A DNA stretch of 64,000 bases from JAGVPT01 sp049578505. GTDB lineage: Bacteria; Bacteroidota; Ignavibacteria; UBA10030; UBA8401. The stretch covers positions 1 to 64,000 of the forward strand of contig JBAUMC010000134.1 of NCBI GenBank assembly GCA_049578505.1. The letters run 5' to 3'. Positions 35,563-45,800 of the stretch are shown one piece after another. Both the position numbers and the translations under genes were made by a program. The notes beneath the pieces were generated by a model that made no database searches, was not told the DNA's origin, and was given only the letters and a program-made list of their open reading frames with translations. Numbering within the stretch: the stretch's first letter is position 1; every line of letters starts with the position of its first letter.

Positions 35563-36852
35563 ATGTCGAAAGATACCCTTACTATTACTGATAACCGAAC
35601 AGGGAAAATTTACGAGCTGCCGGTTGTTCATGATACCATTCATGCTACGGACCTGAGACAAATCAAAGTAAAAGACGATGATTTCGGTATGATGACCTAC
35701 GACCCCGCCTTCATGAACACGGCTCTGTGCAAAAGCAGGATTACCTTCATCGACGGTGACAAAGGCATTCTTCGGTACAGGGGGTACCCAATTGAGCAGC
35801 TTGCCGAAAAAAGCACTTATCTTGAAGTCGCATATCTGATTCTTTACGGGGAGCTTCCCACAAAAGAACAATTGGAGAAATGGACGAACGAAATCAATCT
35901 TCACACCTTTATCCACGAAAACATAAAATTGCTGATGGAAGGATTCCGGTACGACGCGCACCCGATGGGCATGTTCGTCAGCACCGTTGCCGCTCTCTCG
36001 ACGTTCTATCCGGAAGCGGGAAATATTTTCGACGAGGAGATCCGGCGAAAACAAACGCTGAGAATTATCGGGAAGGTCCCGACCGTTGCGGCGTTCGCTT
36101 ATCGTCACAGCAAGGGAATGCCGTACGTCTACCCGGACAACGAGTTGAGTTTTGCTGGAAATTTTTTGAATATGATGTTCCGCGTCGGGACGGTAAAATA
36201 TCATCCCCATCCGGTTCTCGAACGCGCCCTTGAGATTTTGTTCATCCTGCATGCCGACCACGAATTGAATTGCAGTACGACAGCAATGAGAAACGTCGGA
36301 AGTTCACACGTTGATCCCTATTCTGCATTAGCCGCCGCTGCTGCCGCGCTGTACGGTCCTCTTCACGGGGGCGCGAACGAGGCGGTGCTTCGAATGCTCG
36401 ACCACATCGGAGATATCTCCAAGGTTCCGGAATTCATAAAAACGGTAAAAGCGGGCGAAGGCAAGCTGATGGGATTCGGACATCGTGTTTACAAAAACTT
36501 CGATCCCCGCGCAAAGGTCATCAAAAGGCTTGCAGATGAGGTGTTCGAAGTCACGGGACGAAACCCGAAGCTCGATATTGCACTAGAACTTGAGCGCGTC
36601 GCTCTTCAAGATGAGTATTTCGTTAAACGAAAACTGTATCCTAACGTCGATTTTTATTCGGGATTAATTTACCAGGCGATGGGTTTCCCGTCTGAAATGT
36701 TTCCGGTACTCTTCGCCATTCCACGGACTTCAGGGTGGATCGCTCACTGGCTTGAAATGCTGCAGGACGCCGAGCAAAAAATAGCGCGCCCCCGGCAGAT
36801 TTATCTCGGCAATGACAAGCGCGATTTCGTACCGATCGAAAGCCGAAAGTAG
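35563..36852 (+). CDS. gltA: Citrate synthase
   Basis: A 429-residue enzyme condensing acetyl-CoA and oxaloacetate. Catalytic and binding motifs are complete: LRYRGYPIEQLAEKSTYLE at the N-terminus, LHADHELNCSTTAMRNVGSS (active His region), LYGPLHGGANEAVLRML and FGHRVYKNFDPRAKVIK, then the late Asp in NVDFYSGLIYQAMGFP. Length and the N-terminal beta-domain (LTITDNRTGKIYELPVV) fit the hexameric Gram-negative type, which is often NADH-sensitive. AGGAGA precedes ATG 35563. Confidence 0.96.
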   Translation: MSKDTLTITDNRTGKIYELPVVHDTIHATDLRQIKVKDDDFGMMTYDPAFMNTALCKSRITFIDGDKGILRYRGYPIEQLAEKSTYLEVAYLILYGELPTKEQLEKWTNEINLHTFIHENIKLLMEGFRYDAHPMGMFVSTVAALSTFYPEAGNIFDEEIRRKQTLRIIGKVPTVAAFAYRHSKGMPYVYPDNELSFAGNFLNMMFRVGTVKYHPHPVLERALEILFILHADHELNCSTTAMRNVGSSHVDPYSALAAAAAALYGPLHGGANEAVLRMLDHIGDISKVPEFIKTVKAGEGKLMGFGHRVYKNFDPRAKVIKRLADEVFEVTGRNPKLDIALELERVALQDEYFVKRKLYPNVDFYSGLIYQAMGFPSEMFPVLFAIPRTSGWIAHWLEMLQDAEQKIARPRQIYLGNDKRDFVPIESRK

Positions 36853-36855
36853 ACG

Positions 36856-37662
36856 ATGAAAGCTTCAGTCAATAATGCTCTCCTTCATTACATCGACATC
36901 GGCGTCTCTACTGCGACGCCGGTTGTTTTTATTCACGGGTTCCCTTTCAGCCACAAGATGTGGACATTCCCGGGCGGGCAGACCGAGGCGCTGACATCGA
37001 CCCATCGCGTCATTGCGTACGATGTCCGGGGGCATGGAGACAGCGAAGTCGGCGACGGCCAGTACACTATCGAGCTGTTCGTCGAAGACCTCATCGGCCT
37101 TTTGGATCATCTCAGCATAAGTAAAGCAGTCGCAGTCGGCCTCTCAATGGGAGGTTACATTGCGTTGCGGGCCGTTGAGAGAAATCCCGACCGATTCCGT
37201 GGACTCGTCTTGTGCGATACAAAAAGCGAGGGAGATTCCAACGAAGCGAAGATTAAGCGTTCAGCTTCCATGAAAGCTGTTAAAGCAAACGGTCCTCAAC
37301 TGTTCGCCCAGAATTTTGTCGCAGGAGTTTTTACGGCTGAGAGTTTTAACGAACGGCCCGATGCGGTGAAGGCAATTCAGAGCATCATCGAACGGACTGC
37401 CCCCCTCTCGCTCTGCGGCACCATGCTTGCCCTTGCGGGGCGAACCGACACAACCTCATCGCTGGCGGCTATTACTATTCCAACATTGATCATGGTCGGC
37501 GAGCGCGATGTGCTCACTCCCCTGGCAGCTTCGCAGGCGATGAAAGATAAAATCCCCAACTCCGACATCCACATCATCCCTAACTCGGCACACTTGAGCA
37601 ACATGGAAAATCCGGGTGAGTTCAATAAGCACCTGGTTGAATTTCTGCAAAAAATTATTTAA
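36856..37662 (+). CDS. Alpha/beta-fold hydrolase
   Basis: A 268-residue hydrolase of the 3-oxoadipate enol-lactonase/esterase-like group. The oxyanion segment is VVFIHGFPFSHKMW, the nucleophile Ser is in AVGLSMGGYIALRA, the acid Asp in MVGERDVLTPLAAS and the catalytic His in IPNSAHLSNMENPGEF. No signal peptide. It starts three bases after the citrate synthase stop, so the two are translationally linked. Substrate unknown; the enol-lactonase name should not be taken as function since no beta-ketoadipate genes are near. Confidence 0.88.
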   Translation: MKASVNNALLHYIDIGVSTATPVVFIHGFPFSHKMWTFPGGQTEALTSTHRVIAYDVRGHGDSEVGDGQYTIELFVEDLIGLLDHLSISKAVAVGLSMGGYIALRAVERNPDRFRGLVLCDTKSEGDSNEAKIKRSASMKAVKANGPQLFAQNFVAGVFTAESFNERPDAVKAIQSIIERTAPLSLCGTMLALAGRTDTTSSLAAITIPTLIMVGERDVLTPLAASQAMKDKIPNSDIHIIPNSAHLSNMENPGEFNKHLVEFLQKII

Positions 37663-37830
37663 CCGAAGAAGCTGAATGAATTGGAAAGAGGAGACTTGTG
37701 GAACATTTGTTCTGCCGCCTCCTTTGCACCGCATCGACGTTCACAATAGCCCGCAGAACCTCATTGAAGTATTTCGCTCGACGCTCCTACCTTCTTTATC
37801 TCCTATCTCTTACTTCTCATCTCTTCACAC

Positions 37831-38526
37831 GTGATTTCACATCGCTCGCACACTAACCTCCCCTCGTTAAACTCCGATATCATCGCATGTCGGAAATGTC
37901 CACGATTAGTAAAGTGGCGGGAAGCGATCGCAGTAAAGAAGACGAAGCGATTTGCAGACCAGACGTACTGGGGAAAACCCGTGCCGAGTTTTGGCGATGT
38001 GAAAGCCCGAGTTTTGGTTGTCGGACTTGCCCCGGCAGCCCATGGAGGCAACCGGACAGGAAGAGTTTTCACCGGCGATGAAAGCGCGAACTGGCTCTAT
38101 CGTGCACTGCACGCCAACGGATTCGCAAACCAACCAAATTCTACCCACCGTGGTGACGGATTGAAATTGTCCGATTGCTACATCACTGCTGTTTGCCATT
38201 GTGCACCGCCTCAAAATAAATTATTGCTCAAAGAGATAAAACACTGCCGTCCTTTTATGCTCCAGGAGCTTCAGCTTCTGAAAAACCTTCGCGTCGTTGT
38301 CGGCCTCGGGAAAGTGGGATTCGACGCGGCATTTGATTGCTTTCGCGAACTCGGTTGGACCGATTTAAAGGCACGACCGAAATTTGGACACGGAGTCTCC
38401 TATCGGATCAACAGCAAAATTACACTCATTGGAAGCTATCATCCCAGCCAGCAGAATACATTTACCGGAAAATTGACGCGGTCAATGCTGGACAAGATAT
38501 TTCTAACAGCAAAGACCAATCTTTAG
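37831..38526 (+). CDS. Family 5 uracil-DNA glycosylase (UdgB-type)
   Basis: A 231-residue DNA repair glycosylase with an iron-sulfur cluster. The active-site motif GLAPAAHGGNRTGRVFTGD is diagnostic of family 5 (UdgB), which removes uracil and other deaminated bases. Cluster Cys candidates are in CRKCPRLVKW, VCHCAPPQNK and IKHCRPFM. The late motif is IGSYHPSQQNTFTGKLT. The start is GTG at 37831; no ATG lies between it and the CRKC motif, and no strong Shine-Dalgarno is visible, so the exact N-terminus is uncertain. Confidence 0.88.
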   Translation: MISHRSHTNLPSLNSDIIACRKCPRLVKWREAIAVKKTKRFADQTYWGKPVPSFGDVKARVLVVGLAPAAHGGNRTGRVFTGDESANWLYRALHANGFANQPNSTHRGDGLKLSDCYITAVCHCAPPQNKLLLKEIKHCRPFMLQELQLLKNLRVVVGLGKVGFDAAFDCFRELGWTDLKARPKFGHGVSYRINSKITLIGSYHPSQQNTFTGKLTRSMLDKIFLTAKTNL

Positions 38527-38706
38527 GAAGATGTCGGAAACTTGAGTAGTGAGATGTCGAGTAGTCATAACTTATTGCCCTTATTCTCGCGAATTGTCCG
38601 ACATATTTCCAAACTGAAACTCCACACGACATTTGACGTTCTCCCCATCTTCCCTTATATTTCAAGAAGAAATGTATCGGGCTGAATTTTTTGAGAGGGA
38701 AAGACA

Positions 38707-39726
38707 ATGACAATGTTTAACGAAAAAATAGGAGTGGGCGGTGCCACACGCACGGAAGGTGAACCGTTCAAACGTCTCCGCAGGCTTCGCATGACGGAAG
38801 CGTTCAGGTCGATGGTCCGTGAAACGGAGCTTTCGCGCAACGATTTTATCTATCCCCTCTTCGTTGTACCGGGAGCAAAAGTCCGGAACGAAGTGAAATC
38901 CATGCCGGGCGTTTTCCAACTCTCCATAGATGAAACCGTAAAGGAATGCGTCCTTGTAAAATCTCTCGGTATCCCGGCCGTCATCCTTTTCGGGATTCCT
39001 GAACATAAGGACGATGTCGGCAGCGGCGCGTACGACGAAGAGGGAATCATCCAGATGGCAATCCGGTCGATAAAGAAAGAGGTGCCGGAGCTTGTTGTCA
39101 TTACGGATGTTTGCCTGTGCGAGTACACGTCGAGCGGGCATTGCGGAATCGTTCGCGATAATGAAATCATCAATGATGAATCGATTGAGCTTCTGGCCAA
39201 AGAAGCTCTCACTCATGCCCAGGCAGGCGCTGACTTGGTAGCCCCGTCGGATATGTTCGACGGCCGCGTGAAAGCGATCAGGCAAATCCTGGATGACAAT
39301 AATTTCCGGAACATTCCCATCATGTCATACGCAGCGAAGTACGCATCGGGTTTCTACGGGCCCTTTCGCGACGCGGCAGAAAGCACGCCCAAATTCGGCG
39401 ACCGGCGCTCGCACCAGATGGATCCCGCAAACTCCGACGAAGCCCTCCGTGAAGTAGAGCAAGACATCATCGAAGGAGCGGATATTGTCATGGTGAAGCC
39501 TGCCCTCCCGTATCTGGATATTGTCAGGCGCGTGAAGGATAAGTTTGCGATGCCGACCGCCGCCTATAACGTAAGCGGCGAATATTCGATGATCAAAGCC
39601 GCGGGAAGAAACGGTTGGATCGACGAACAACGGGTCATGATGGAAACACTCACCAGCATCAAACGGGCCGGCGCTGATTTAATACTTACCTACTTTGCGA
39701 AGGATGCCGCACAGCTCCTCCGTTGA
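38707..39726 (+). CDS. hemB: Porphobilinogen synthase (delta-aminolevulinic acid dehydratase)
   Basis: A 339-residue enzyme joining two 5-aminolevulinates. The zinc-type Cys triad is present in TDVCLCEYTSSGHCGIV. The two Schiff-base Lys regions are MSYAAKYASGFYGPFRDAAE and MVKPALPYLDIV. DRRSHQMDPANSDEALRE and TAAYNVSGEYSMIKAA complete the fold. GAGGGA precedes ATG 38707. It is followed by a sugar epimerase-like gene and hemL; the second block of the heme supercluster. Confidence 0.97.
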   Translation: MTMFNEKIGVGGATRTEGEPFKRLRRLRMTEAFRSMVRETELSRNDFIYPLFVVPGAKVRNEVKSMPGVFQLSIDETVKECVLVKSLGIPAVILFGIPEHKDDVGSGAYDEEGIIQMAIRSIKKEVPELVVITDVCLCEYTSSGHCGIVRDNEIINDESIELLAKEALTHAQAGADLVAPSDMFDGRVKAIRQILDDNNFRNIPIMSYAAKYASGFYGPFRDAAESTPKFGDRRSHQMDPANSDEALREVEQDIIEGADIVMVKPALPYLDIVRRVKDKFAMPTAAYNVSGEYSMIKAAGRNGWIDEQRVMMETLTSIKRAGADLILTYFAKDAAQLLR

Positions 39727-39736
39727 CTCCAACTCC

Positions 39737-40720
39737 ATGAAGAATATCCTCATCACCGGCGGCACAGGATTCATCGGTTCTAATCTTGCCGCCGCGTTGT
39801 TGACACAGGGATATACCGTCAGAATTCTACGCCGGACATCGTCGGACCTTCGAAACATCGAAGCGCTTCCGATCGAACATCGAATCGGCGACGTTCGCGA
39901 CGTTGCATCGCTCCGCTCTGCAATGCGCGGCTGCGATACTGTTTTTCACACCGCAGCGATGGTCTCGTTCTGGAAACCGACTCGCCCGCTCCAGTACGAA
40001 ATCAACATCGGGGGGACGAAAAATGTCGTCGAGGCATGTCTGAAAGAAAACGTCAGGCGACTTGTCCATACGAGCTCCATCGCGGCAATCGGGCATCCGG
40101 CAAACGGAATGCTCGCCGACGAATCGACTCCATTCAACTGGGAACGAGTCGACAACGGCTATAAGAACTCGAAACACATGGCCGAAATTGAAATTACCAA
40201 AGGCGTCGAGCGGGGACTCGACGCGGTGATGGTGAACCCGGGAGTCGTCATAGGACCGGGCGATGTTCATTTTAACGGAGGAAAAATCATCCGCTCGGTC
40301 AAGAAGCATCAAGCACTCTTCTACATTAAAGGAGGAATGAATATCGTCTTCGTGGCCGATGTTGTGGCCGGGCATATCAGCGCGTCGCTAAAGGGAAGGA
40401 GAGGCGAGCGATATATTTTGGGGGGAGAGAACTTGACGCACAAGCAAGCTTTTCAAATAACCGCACAAGTCGCCGGCGGAATCGTCCCCCGCGTCCGAAT
40501 GCCGATTTCACTTTTGAAACTTGCAGGAAAGTTCTTCGATCTTACCGGAAGAATTATAAACAAGGAGCCTTTCGTAACGTCCGAGCTTTTTTCCGGCGCC
40601 GGACTTTACAATTGGTATAGTTCCGAAAAAGCTCGACGCGAGCTCGGATATACTATCACGTCATTCCGTGAGGCCATCACAAGAACGTACGATTGGTACT
40701 CTGCACACCAATTGCTTTAA
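39737..40720 (+). CDS. NAD-dependent epimerase/dehydratase, extended SDR (HpnA-like)
   Basis: A 327-residue extended short-chain dehydrogenase. NAD motif NILITGGTGFIGSNLAAALL, then GDVRDVASLRSAMRGCDTVFH, catalytic Ser in LVHTSSIAAIG and the YxxxK pair in NGYKNSKHMAEIE. NPGVVIGPGDVHF is typical of the hopanoid-associated sugar epimerase/dihydroflavonol reductase-like group. An in-frame start at 39695 inside hemB exists, but ATG 39737 sits right at the fold. It lies 10 bases after hemB and 42 before hemL, so it is in the heme operon; a role in tetrapyrrole metabolism is not known. Confidence 0.85.
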   Translation: MKNILITGGTGFIGSNLAAALLTQGYTVRILRRTSSDLRNIEALPIEHRIGDVRDVASLRSAMRGCDTVFHTAAMVSFWKPTRPLQYEINIGGTKNVVEACLKENVRRLVHTSSIAAIGHPANGMLADESTPFNWERVDNGYKNSKHMAEIEITKGVERGLDAVMVNPGVVIGPGDVHFNGGKIIRSVKKHQALFYIKGGMNIVFVADVVAGHISASLKGRRGERYILGGENLTHKQAFQITAQVAGGIVPRVRMPISLLKLAGKFFDLTGRIINKEPFVTSELFSGAGLYNWYSSEKARRELGYTITSFREAITRTYDWYSAHQLL

Positions 40721-40762
40721 GAAAGAACGCAGTAATCTCCACTGAAATACGGGAAGAAAAGA

Positions 40763-42055
40763 ATGAAAACATCGAAATCAACAAAGTTGTTTAAAGAGGC
40801 CGTGCGACTGATTCCAGGGGGAGTGAACTCCCCCGTGCGCGCATTTACATCGGTCGGCAGAACGCCTGTTTTTATTAAAAAAGCTCTCGGGTCGAAGTTA
40901 TGGGATGTAGATGGGAACAGATACATCGACTATGTCGGCTCCTGGGGACCGATGATCTTGGGCCATGCACATCCCCGCATCGTAAAGGCCGTCAAAAAAG
41001 CAACCGACAACGGAACGAGCTTTGGTGCCGTAACCGAACGCGAAGTTGAAATGGCGGAACTCATCTCTACGATTATGCCGTCGGTTGAAATGGTCCGCAT
41101 GGTCAACTCCGGAACGGAGGCGACGATGAGCGCAATTCGGCTTGCGCGCGCGTTCACAGGCAAAGACAAAATCATCAAATTCGAAGGATGTTATCACGGA
41201 CATGCCGATTCATTTTTGATCAAGGCTGGATCGGGAGCGATGACCCTTGGCGTTCCCGACAGCCCGGGCGTTCCCGCAGCAATCGGGAACGCAACGCTGA
41301 CGGCTAGGTACAACGACCTGGCCTCAGTGCAAGCTATTATCGAAGCAAATCCCGGAGAGATTGCCGGGCTTATTGTTGAGCCGGTCGTCGGCAACATGGG
41401 GTGCGTCCCCCCCGAAAAGGGATTCCTTGAAGGACTCCGGTCGCTCTGCACGAAACACAGCATCGTATTCATCATGGACGAAGTTATGACAGGCTTCCGG
41501 GTTGCCCTTGGCGGAGCGCAGCAACTTTACGGAATACGGCCCGACCTTACCACATTAGGGAAGATCATCGGGGGCGGATTGCCAGTAGGCGCGTACGGCG
41601 GGAAAAAGGAAATAATGAAATTAGTATCACCATCCGGGCCGATGTATCAGGCGGGAACCCTCTCGGGAAACCCCCTCGCAATGGCAGCAGGCATCGAAAT
41701 GCTGAAAATTCTTGCCGGGAAGAAAACAGTGTATGCGCAGCTCGAACAAAAATCGGCAAAACTTGAGCAAGGTCTCCAATCAATCATCGACGGACACCAC
41801 CTCCCGCTGACACAGAACCGGGTCGGATCGATGTTCACTTTATTTTTCACAAAAGAACGGGTGGTCGACTACGAAACTGCAAAAACCTCCGATGCAAAAA
41901 TATTCGCCTCCTATTTTACCTCAATGCTAGACCAGGGAATTTACCTTGCCCCCTCGCAGTTCGAAGCGGCATTTATGTCCGCAGCACATTCGGATGAAGA
42001 CATCGAGCGAACAATCGGCGCCGCAGAAAAGGCGCTGCTGGAGGCTTTCTCGTAG
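40763..42055 (+). CDS. hemL: Glutamate-1-semialdehyde 2,1-aminomutase
   Basis: A 430-residue PLP enzyme converting glutamate-1-semialdehyde to 5-aminolevulinate. Motifs: IPGGVNSPVRAFTSVGRTP at the N-terminus, MVNSGTEATMSAIRLARAFT, IKFEGCYHGHADSFLIKAGSG, IMDEVMTGFRVALGGAQQ and the PLP Lys in LTTLGKIIGGGLPVGAYGG. The C-terminal MYQAGTLSGNPLAMAAG is complete. It closes the heme cluster and converges on the minus-strand pilus locus. Confidence 0.97.
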   Translation: MKTSKSTKLFKEAVRLIPGGVNSPVRAFTSVGRTPVFIKKALGSKLWDVDGNRYIDYVGSWGPMILGHAHPRIVKAVKKATDNGTSFGAVTEREVEMAELISTIMPSVEMVRMVNSGTEATMSAIRLARAFTGKDKIIKFEGCYHGHADSFLIKAGSGAMTLGVPDSPGVPAAIGNATLTARYNDLASVQAIIEANPGEIAGLIVEPVVGNMGCVPPEKGFLEGLRSLCTKHSIVFIMDEVMTGFRVALGGAQQLYGIRPDLTTLGKIIGGGLPVGAYGGKKEIMKLVSPSGPMYQAGTLSGNPLAMAAGIEMLKILAGKKTVYAQLEQKSAKLEQGLQSIIDGHHLPLTQNRVGSMFTLFFTKERVVDYETAKTSDAKIFASYFTSMLDQGIYLAPSQFEAAFMSAAHSDEDIERTIGAAEKALLEAFS

Positions 42056-42081
42056 GAGAACCAAGAGATACCAAAAAGTGA

Positions 42082-42174
42082 CTCTGGGCTCTCTGTGACA
42101 TCTTTGTGTTTCTCTGTAAAACCGCAAGTTTTGTTACGCAGAGCGGCATAGAGGTTCACAGAGTTCCGCAGGGA
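42082..42174. repeat. Long imperfect palindrome between hemL and the pilus-side genes
   Basis: The halves ...CTCTCTGTGACATCTTTGTG and its partner CACAGAG/GCAGAG-rich right arm form an imperfect stem of roughly 40 base pairs around CGCAAG. CTCTGTG...CACAGAG palindromes of this kind are dispersed in many bacterial genomes. It lies between convergent genes and may act as a two-way terminator. Confidence 0.45.
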
Positions 42175-42200
42175 TGCCTTAAACGGCAAAGCCGAGCCGA

Positions 42201-42884
42201 CTATGGGAAGGTAGGCGGAAGGGGAAGCGAACTGGGGTTTGCTGAATTCTGCTTTTTATGCGAGACGATATAATAAACGCCCCCGGCAACAACGACTGTT
42301 GCAGCAGAACCGATGTACCACCAGAGATTGGACTTGGATTCCTGTAGAGCCTCGGGAATTGAAGCTTCATGTGTTGCAGCTTGCCCCACCCTTATTGCTA
42401 TTCTCCTTGTAAAATTGTCGAGGTCTCCTGCCGAGTTGCAGACGGCGTTGTCAGTTACTTGTGAGAGCTTCTCGTTTTTTTTAACATCGTATTCGTCTGA
42501 CTGAAATTGATACGCGCTATTCTTTTTCGTTATCCTGCAAAGCAGTAATCTCTGAAACCCGGCTTTACCGGCAAGCGGCCGTAGACAGGTGAGGTCTGAG
42601 CATTTGTCAAGAGCAGCCTTGTCCTCCTTACTTAAGCCCTTTGCAATATCCGCTTTGAAGGATACGGTCAATGCATCAAATTGAGATAATTTCTCCTTGA
42701 GACTTACTAGAATTGATTCTGTTTCACCGGCCGATAAACCGCTTGATCCACCCCTTAGCAAAACAATCTTAATCGTGGACCTCGAGGGAGCGGGTTGTGC
42801 AGTGAGCTGCGGCGGAATTATGCACAAGATGGCCGTTGCGAGTATTAACAATAATCTTTGTTGACGTTTACTCCAAAAGAGCAT
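42201..42884 (-). CDS. Secreted or membrane-anchored protein of unknown function
   Basis: A 227-residue protein with a signal peptide (LLLILATAILCIIPPQLTA, cut before QPAPS). A central domain begins IKIVLLRGGSSGLSAGETES and contains a Cys pair in CSDLTCLRPLAG. A predicted membrane helix near residues 188-206 (LWWYIGSAATVVVAGGVYYI) is followed by HKKQNSAN and a Pro-rich end. The central region has a stand-alone exported-domain look (family not recognised). It starts 10 bases after the FG-GAP gene stop and ends that operon. Confidence 0.55.
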   Translation of the reverse strand: MLFWSKRQQRLLLILATAILCIIPPQLTAQPAPSRSTIKIVLLRGGSSGLSAGETESILVSLKEKLSQFDALTVSFKADIAKGLSKEDKAALDKCSDLTCLRPLAGKAGFQRLLLCRITKKNSAYQFQSDEYDVKKNEKLSQVTDNAVCNSAGDLDNFTRRIAIRVGQAATHEASIPEALQESKSNLWWYIGSAATVVVAGGVYYIVSHKKQNSANPSSLPLPPTFP

Positions 42885-42894
42885 AGAACTGTCC

Positions 42895-45800
42895 TTACCG
42901 GATCAACAGCATTTTTTTTGTCTCGTGATATGACACCGAGCCGCCTGATATTGTTATCCGATAAAAATATGTGCCTGACGCAAGATTCTTCCCGTCAAAT
43001 GTCACTTCATAAAATCCGGGGGTGACGGTTTCATTGACCAGCGTGCGCACTTCTTGTCCCAAAACATTGTAGACCTTCAGCAGGACTCGTGCTGATTTCG
43101 ACGTATTCGGCACGGCGTACCGTATGATTGTTTCAGGGTTGAACGGATTCGGATAGTTGGGATAGAGATTCGGTTCATTCGGAATGAGAGCGACGCTCCC
43201 AAGATTATTCTCAACGAACGCCGGCGTCCCAATGAGTAAGCGATAGGTCCCCAGACCGTCTTTTCCAGTCGTTCCAAGAATCGTTTTCTGCTCCGTTATA
43301 TCGTATGCCAATCCTTTTCCGACATCAATCAGCGTAGCTTTAAATCCTTGACTTGAAATTTCATCGGTCTCTCCAAATGTTAATGTCGTTTTTGCATACC
43401 CATCGCCGGTCATGACCGTCAGGTTCCAGGTATCCCCTTCCGGGCTGAGCGGTCTCATATCCTTCATGAGGGATCCCGCAGCATTTTGAAGGCTCACCAG
43501 GATGCTTCGTTCGCCGATGAACGGGGCCTGCACGCGATCGGATTTGTCTAAACCCTCGGTGGCGCCCGGCCTCATGCCGATTTCTGTGCCGACACAAGAC
43601 ATGCCGATGTCATTCCTTGCGGCGTCGATTCCAAGTGTCCACTCCTTGGATGATTGAGGGGAGATCTCTTTTGATGCCATCCTTGCTTCTTTTTTTGCTC
43701 GTCCGGCTGCTGGCGGCAATAGGCTTCCAGTGAGGTCGAATTTTAAGGTGCAAGTGCTATCGACATCAACGGCCAATCCCTGCCAGCTTCTCAGCGTATC
43801 GACATCAGAACCAGAGCCTTCCCATCCACCCTGGTTTCCCGTCCCTGAATAATAATAGTGAGCGAGTGGGTTGCCGCCTTGAAAAATCAAATGGTCAAAA
43901 GGAACATCAACCAGAAAAGGATTCCCGACCAGATTCCAACCTTGATGGAGTTGAATCCCCGTGTAGAGCATTTTATCCGAGCGGATGAGCTCAGGTTTGC
44001 TTAGTGTTGTCGATTTTCCTTGATTCTCCGTGATGATAAAGAAGGAAGATCCCGGTATGACAACCGACGAGTCCTTGAATGAATCGTAATCATTCCAACC
44101 TCCGTTGATCCATCTTGTCATACGCCAGTTCACATACGATATCCCTTTTTCCGCGTCGGGCCCGAAACTCTGATCTATGAAGCTGCTTGGTCTCTGATCT
44201 TCCGGCTCATACGGAACAGATAAAAGCCGGTATGCTTTTACCTCTTGGCCTGCCGGCAGATTCAAGGAGTGGACGCTTGGAATATTTGAAAAATTATTTA
44301 CCGCCAAATCCGACACGTAGCGAACTTCGAACGAGAGGAGATTGGAGAGCGCAGAATTTCCGGCGCTGTCGAGTGCGTGAATTCTGTATTCGGCGCCAAT
44401 CACAAGTCCGTTCTTTATAAATGAAGTTGCCGGAATAACCGCCGTGTCATTTGAGATGGTGAGAGAATCCCATGCTTGTGCGTCGATGCGCCGGTAAAGC
44501 ACATTGAATTCCCTTATACCCGATTCGTTTGGCGGTTCTGATGCGGTCGAAACGATTGCAGGAATCGCCGACAATGTTCCGTCAGCCTGAACAAAAATAG
44601 TGTCAAGGCTGGCGTTGTTCTGGAGTACTGCAGGCGCGTTGTTATCAAACTTAATGACGACCGAACCGATTGAATCTTGATTCTTATTTCCCAAAGAATC
44701 TTCCAGGTAGAAATAAACCGTGTCTTTCCCCACTTGGCTTATCGAAACACTTGCGCTCGTGTTACCAGCAAGTTGGCTCTTCACAACTGCGGCGTTCCGC
44801 GGCAGCGTATCGATTGAATACCATATTTTACTTATCGGCAGCATTCCATTTTGATCATTCGTCCATGTGACAGTGAACGCCGCCGCATTCGACCAACCGG
44901 AGGGATTGACGGACGATAACGCCGGCCTGCCAGGAAGTGTATATACTCTTGCAGAAACAGCGACTTTTACCAGAGGGGTAAGGGCATTGCTTTCTATAAA
45001 TACGGTGTCTGTGAAAAAACCTATGGCGTCTGCTCGAAAAATTAACGAGTCCTTAAATGAAGCACTACTGCTGCCGTGTGTAGCCGAAAAGCTTATCTCC
45101 TTCTTATTTGCGTATACGCTGTCCACAAATAAAGTGTTGGCCGAATTATTTGTCACTATTAAATCTTGCTCTGAGGAATTGCCAAGAAGGACATCCCCAA
45201 AGTTGATAGGCATCGTGTTTACAGTAATCGATGCAGCGCCGACTTCGGACAGGAAAACAGAAATTGCGTTGTTATTGCTCGTTGCTACTAGATCAGGTCT
45301 GCCATCCCCATTAAGGTCACCGATGACGACGCCATACGGAACGCTCGCAGTCGTAAAATCCAGTTCCGAGGCAAAAGAATTGGCTGAGATGGTCCCGCCA
45401 ATGGTCCCCGTATTCTGGAATACTGAAACAGTGTTGCTGTTTCCGTTTGCCGTTGCAACATCGGGATGGCCGTCTCCATTGAAATCGCCGACGGCAATGC
45501 TGTTGGGCTCACTGTTTAACTTAAAATCTACTCCAGCAGCAAAAGAACCGCCTGTATTCTGGAAAACGGTGAGAGTGCTGTCGCTCGTATTCGCTGAGAT
45601 GATATCGGGTTTGCCGTCTCCGTTGACATCGGCAATCGCAACGGCAATTGGAGTGCCGCTCGTTGCAAGTCCCACTTCCGCCGCAAAGGAACTGCTTTTA
45701 ATACCTCCCCCGGACCCAGTATTCCGAAAAACCGATAGCGAATCGCCTCCGTCGTTCGCTACGACGAGATCAGGTTTCCCGTCTCCATCCAAATCCCCCA

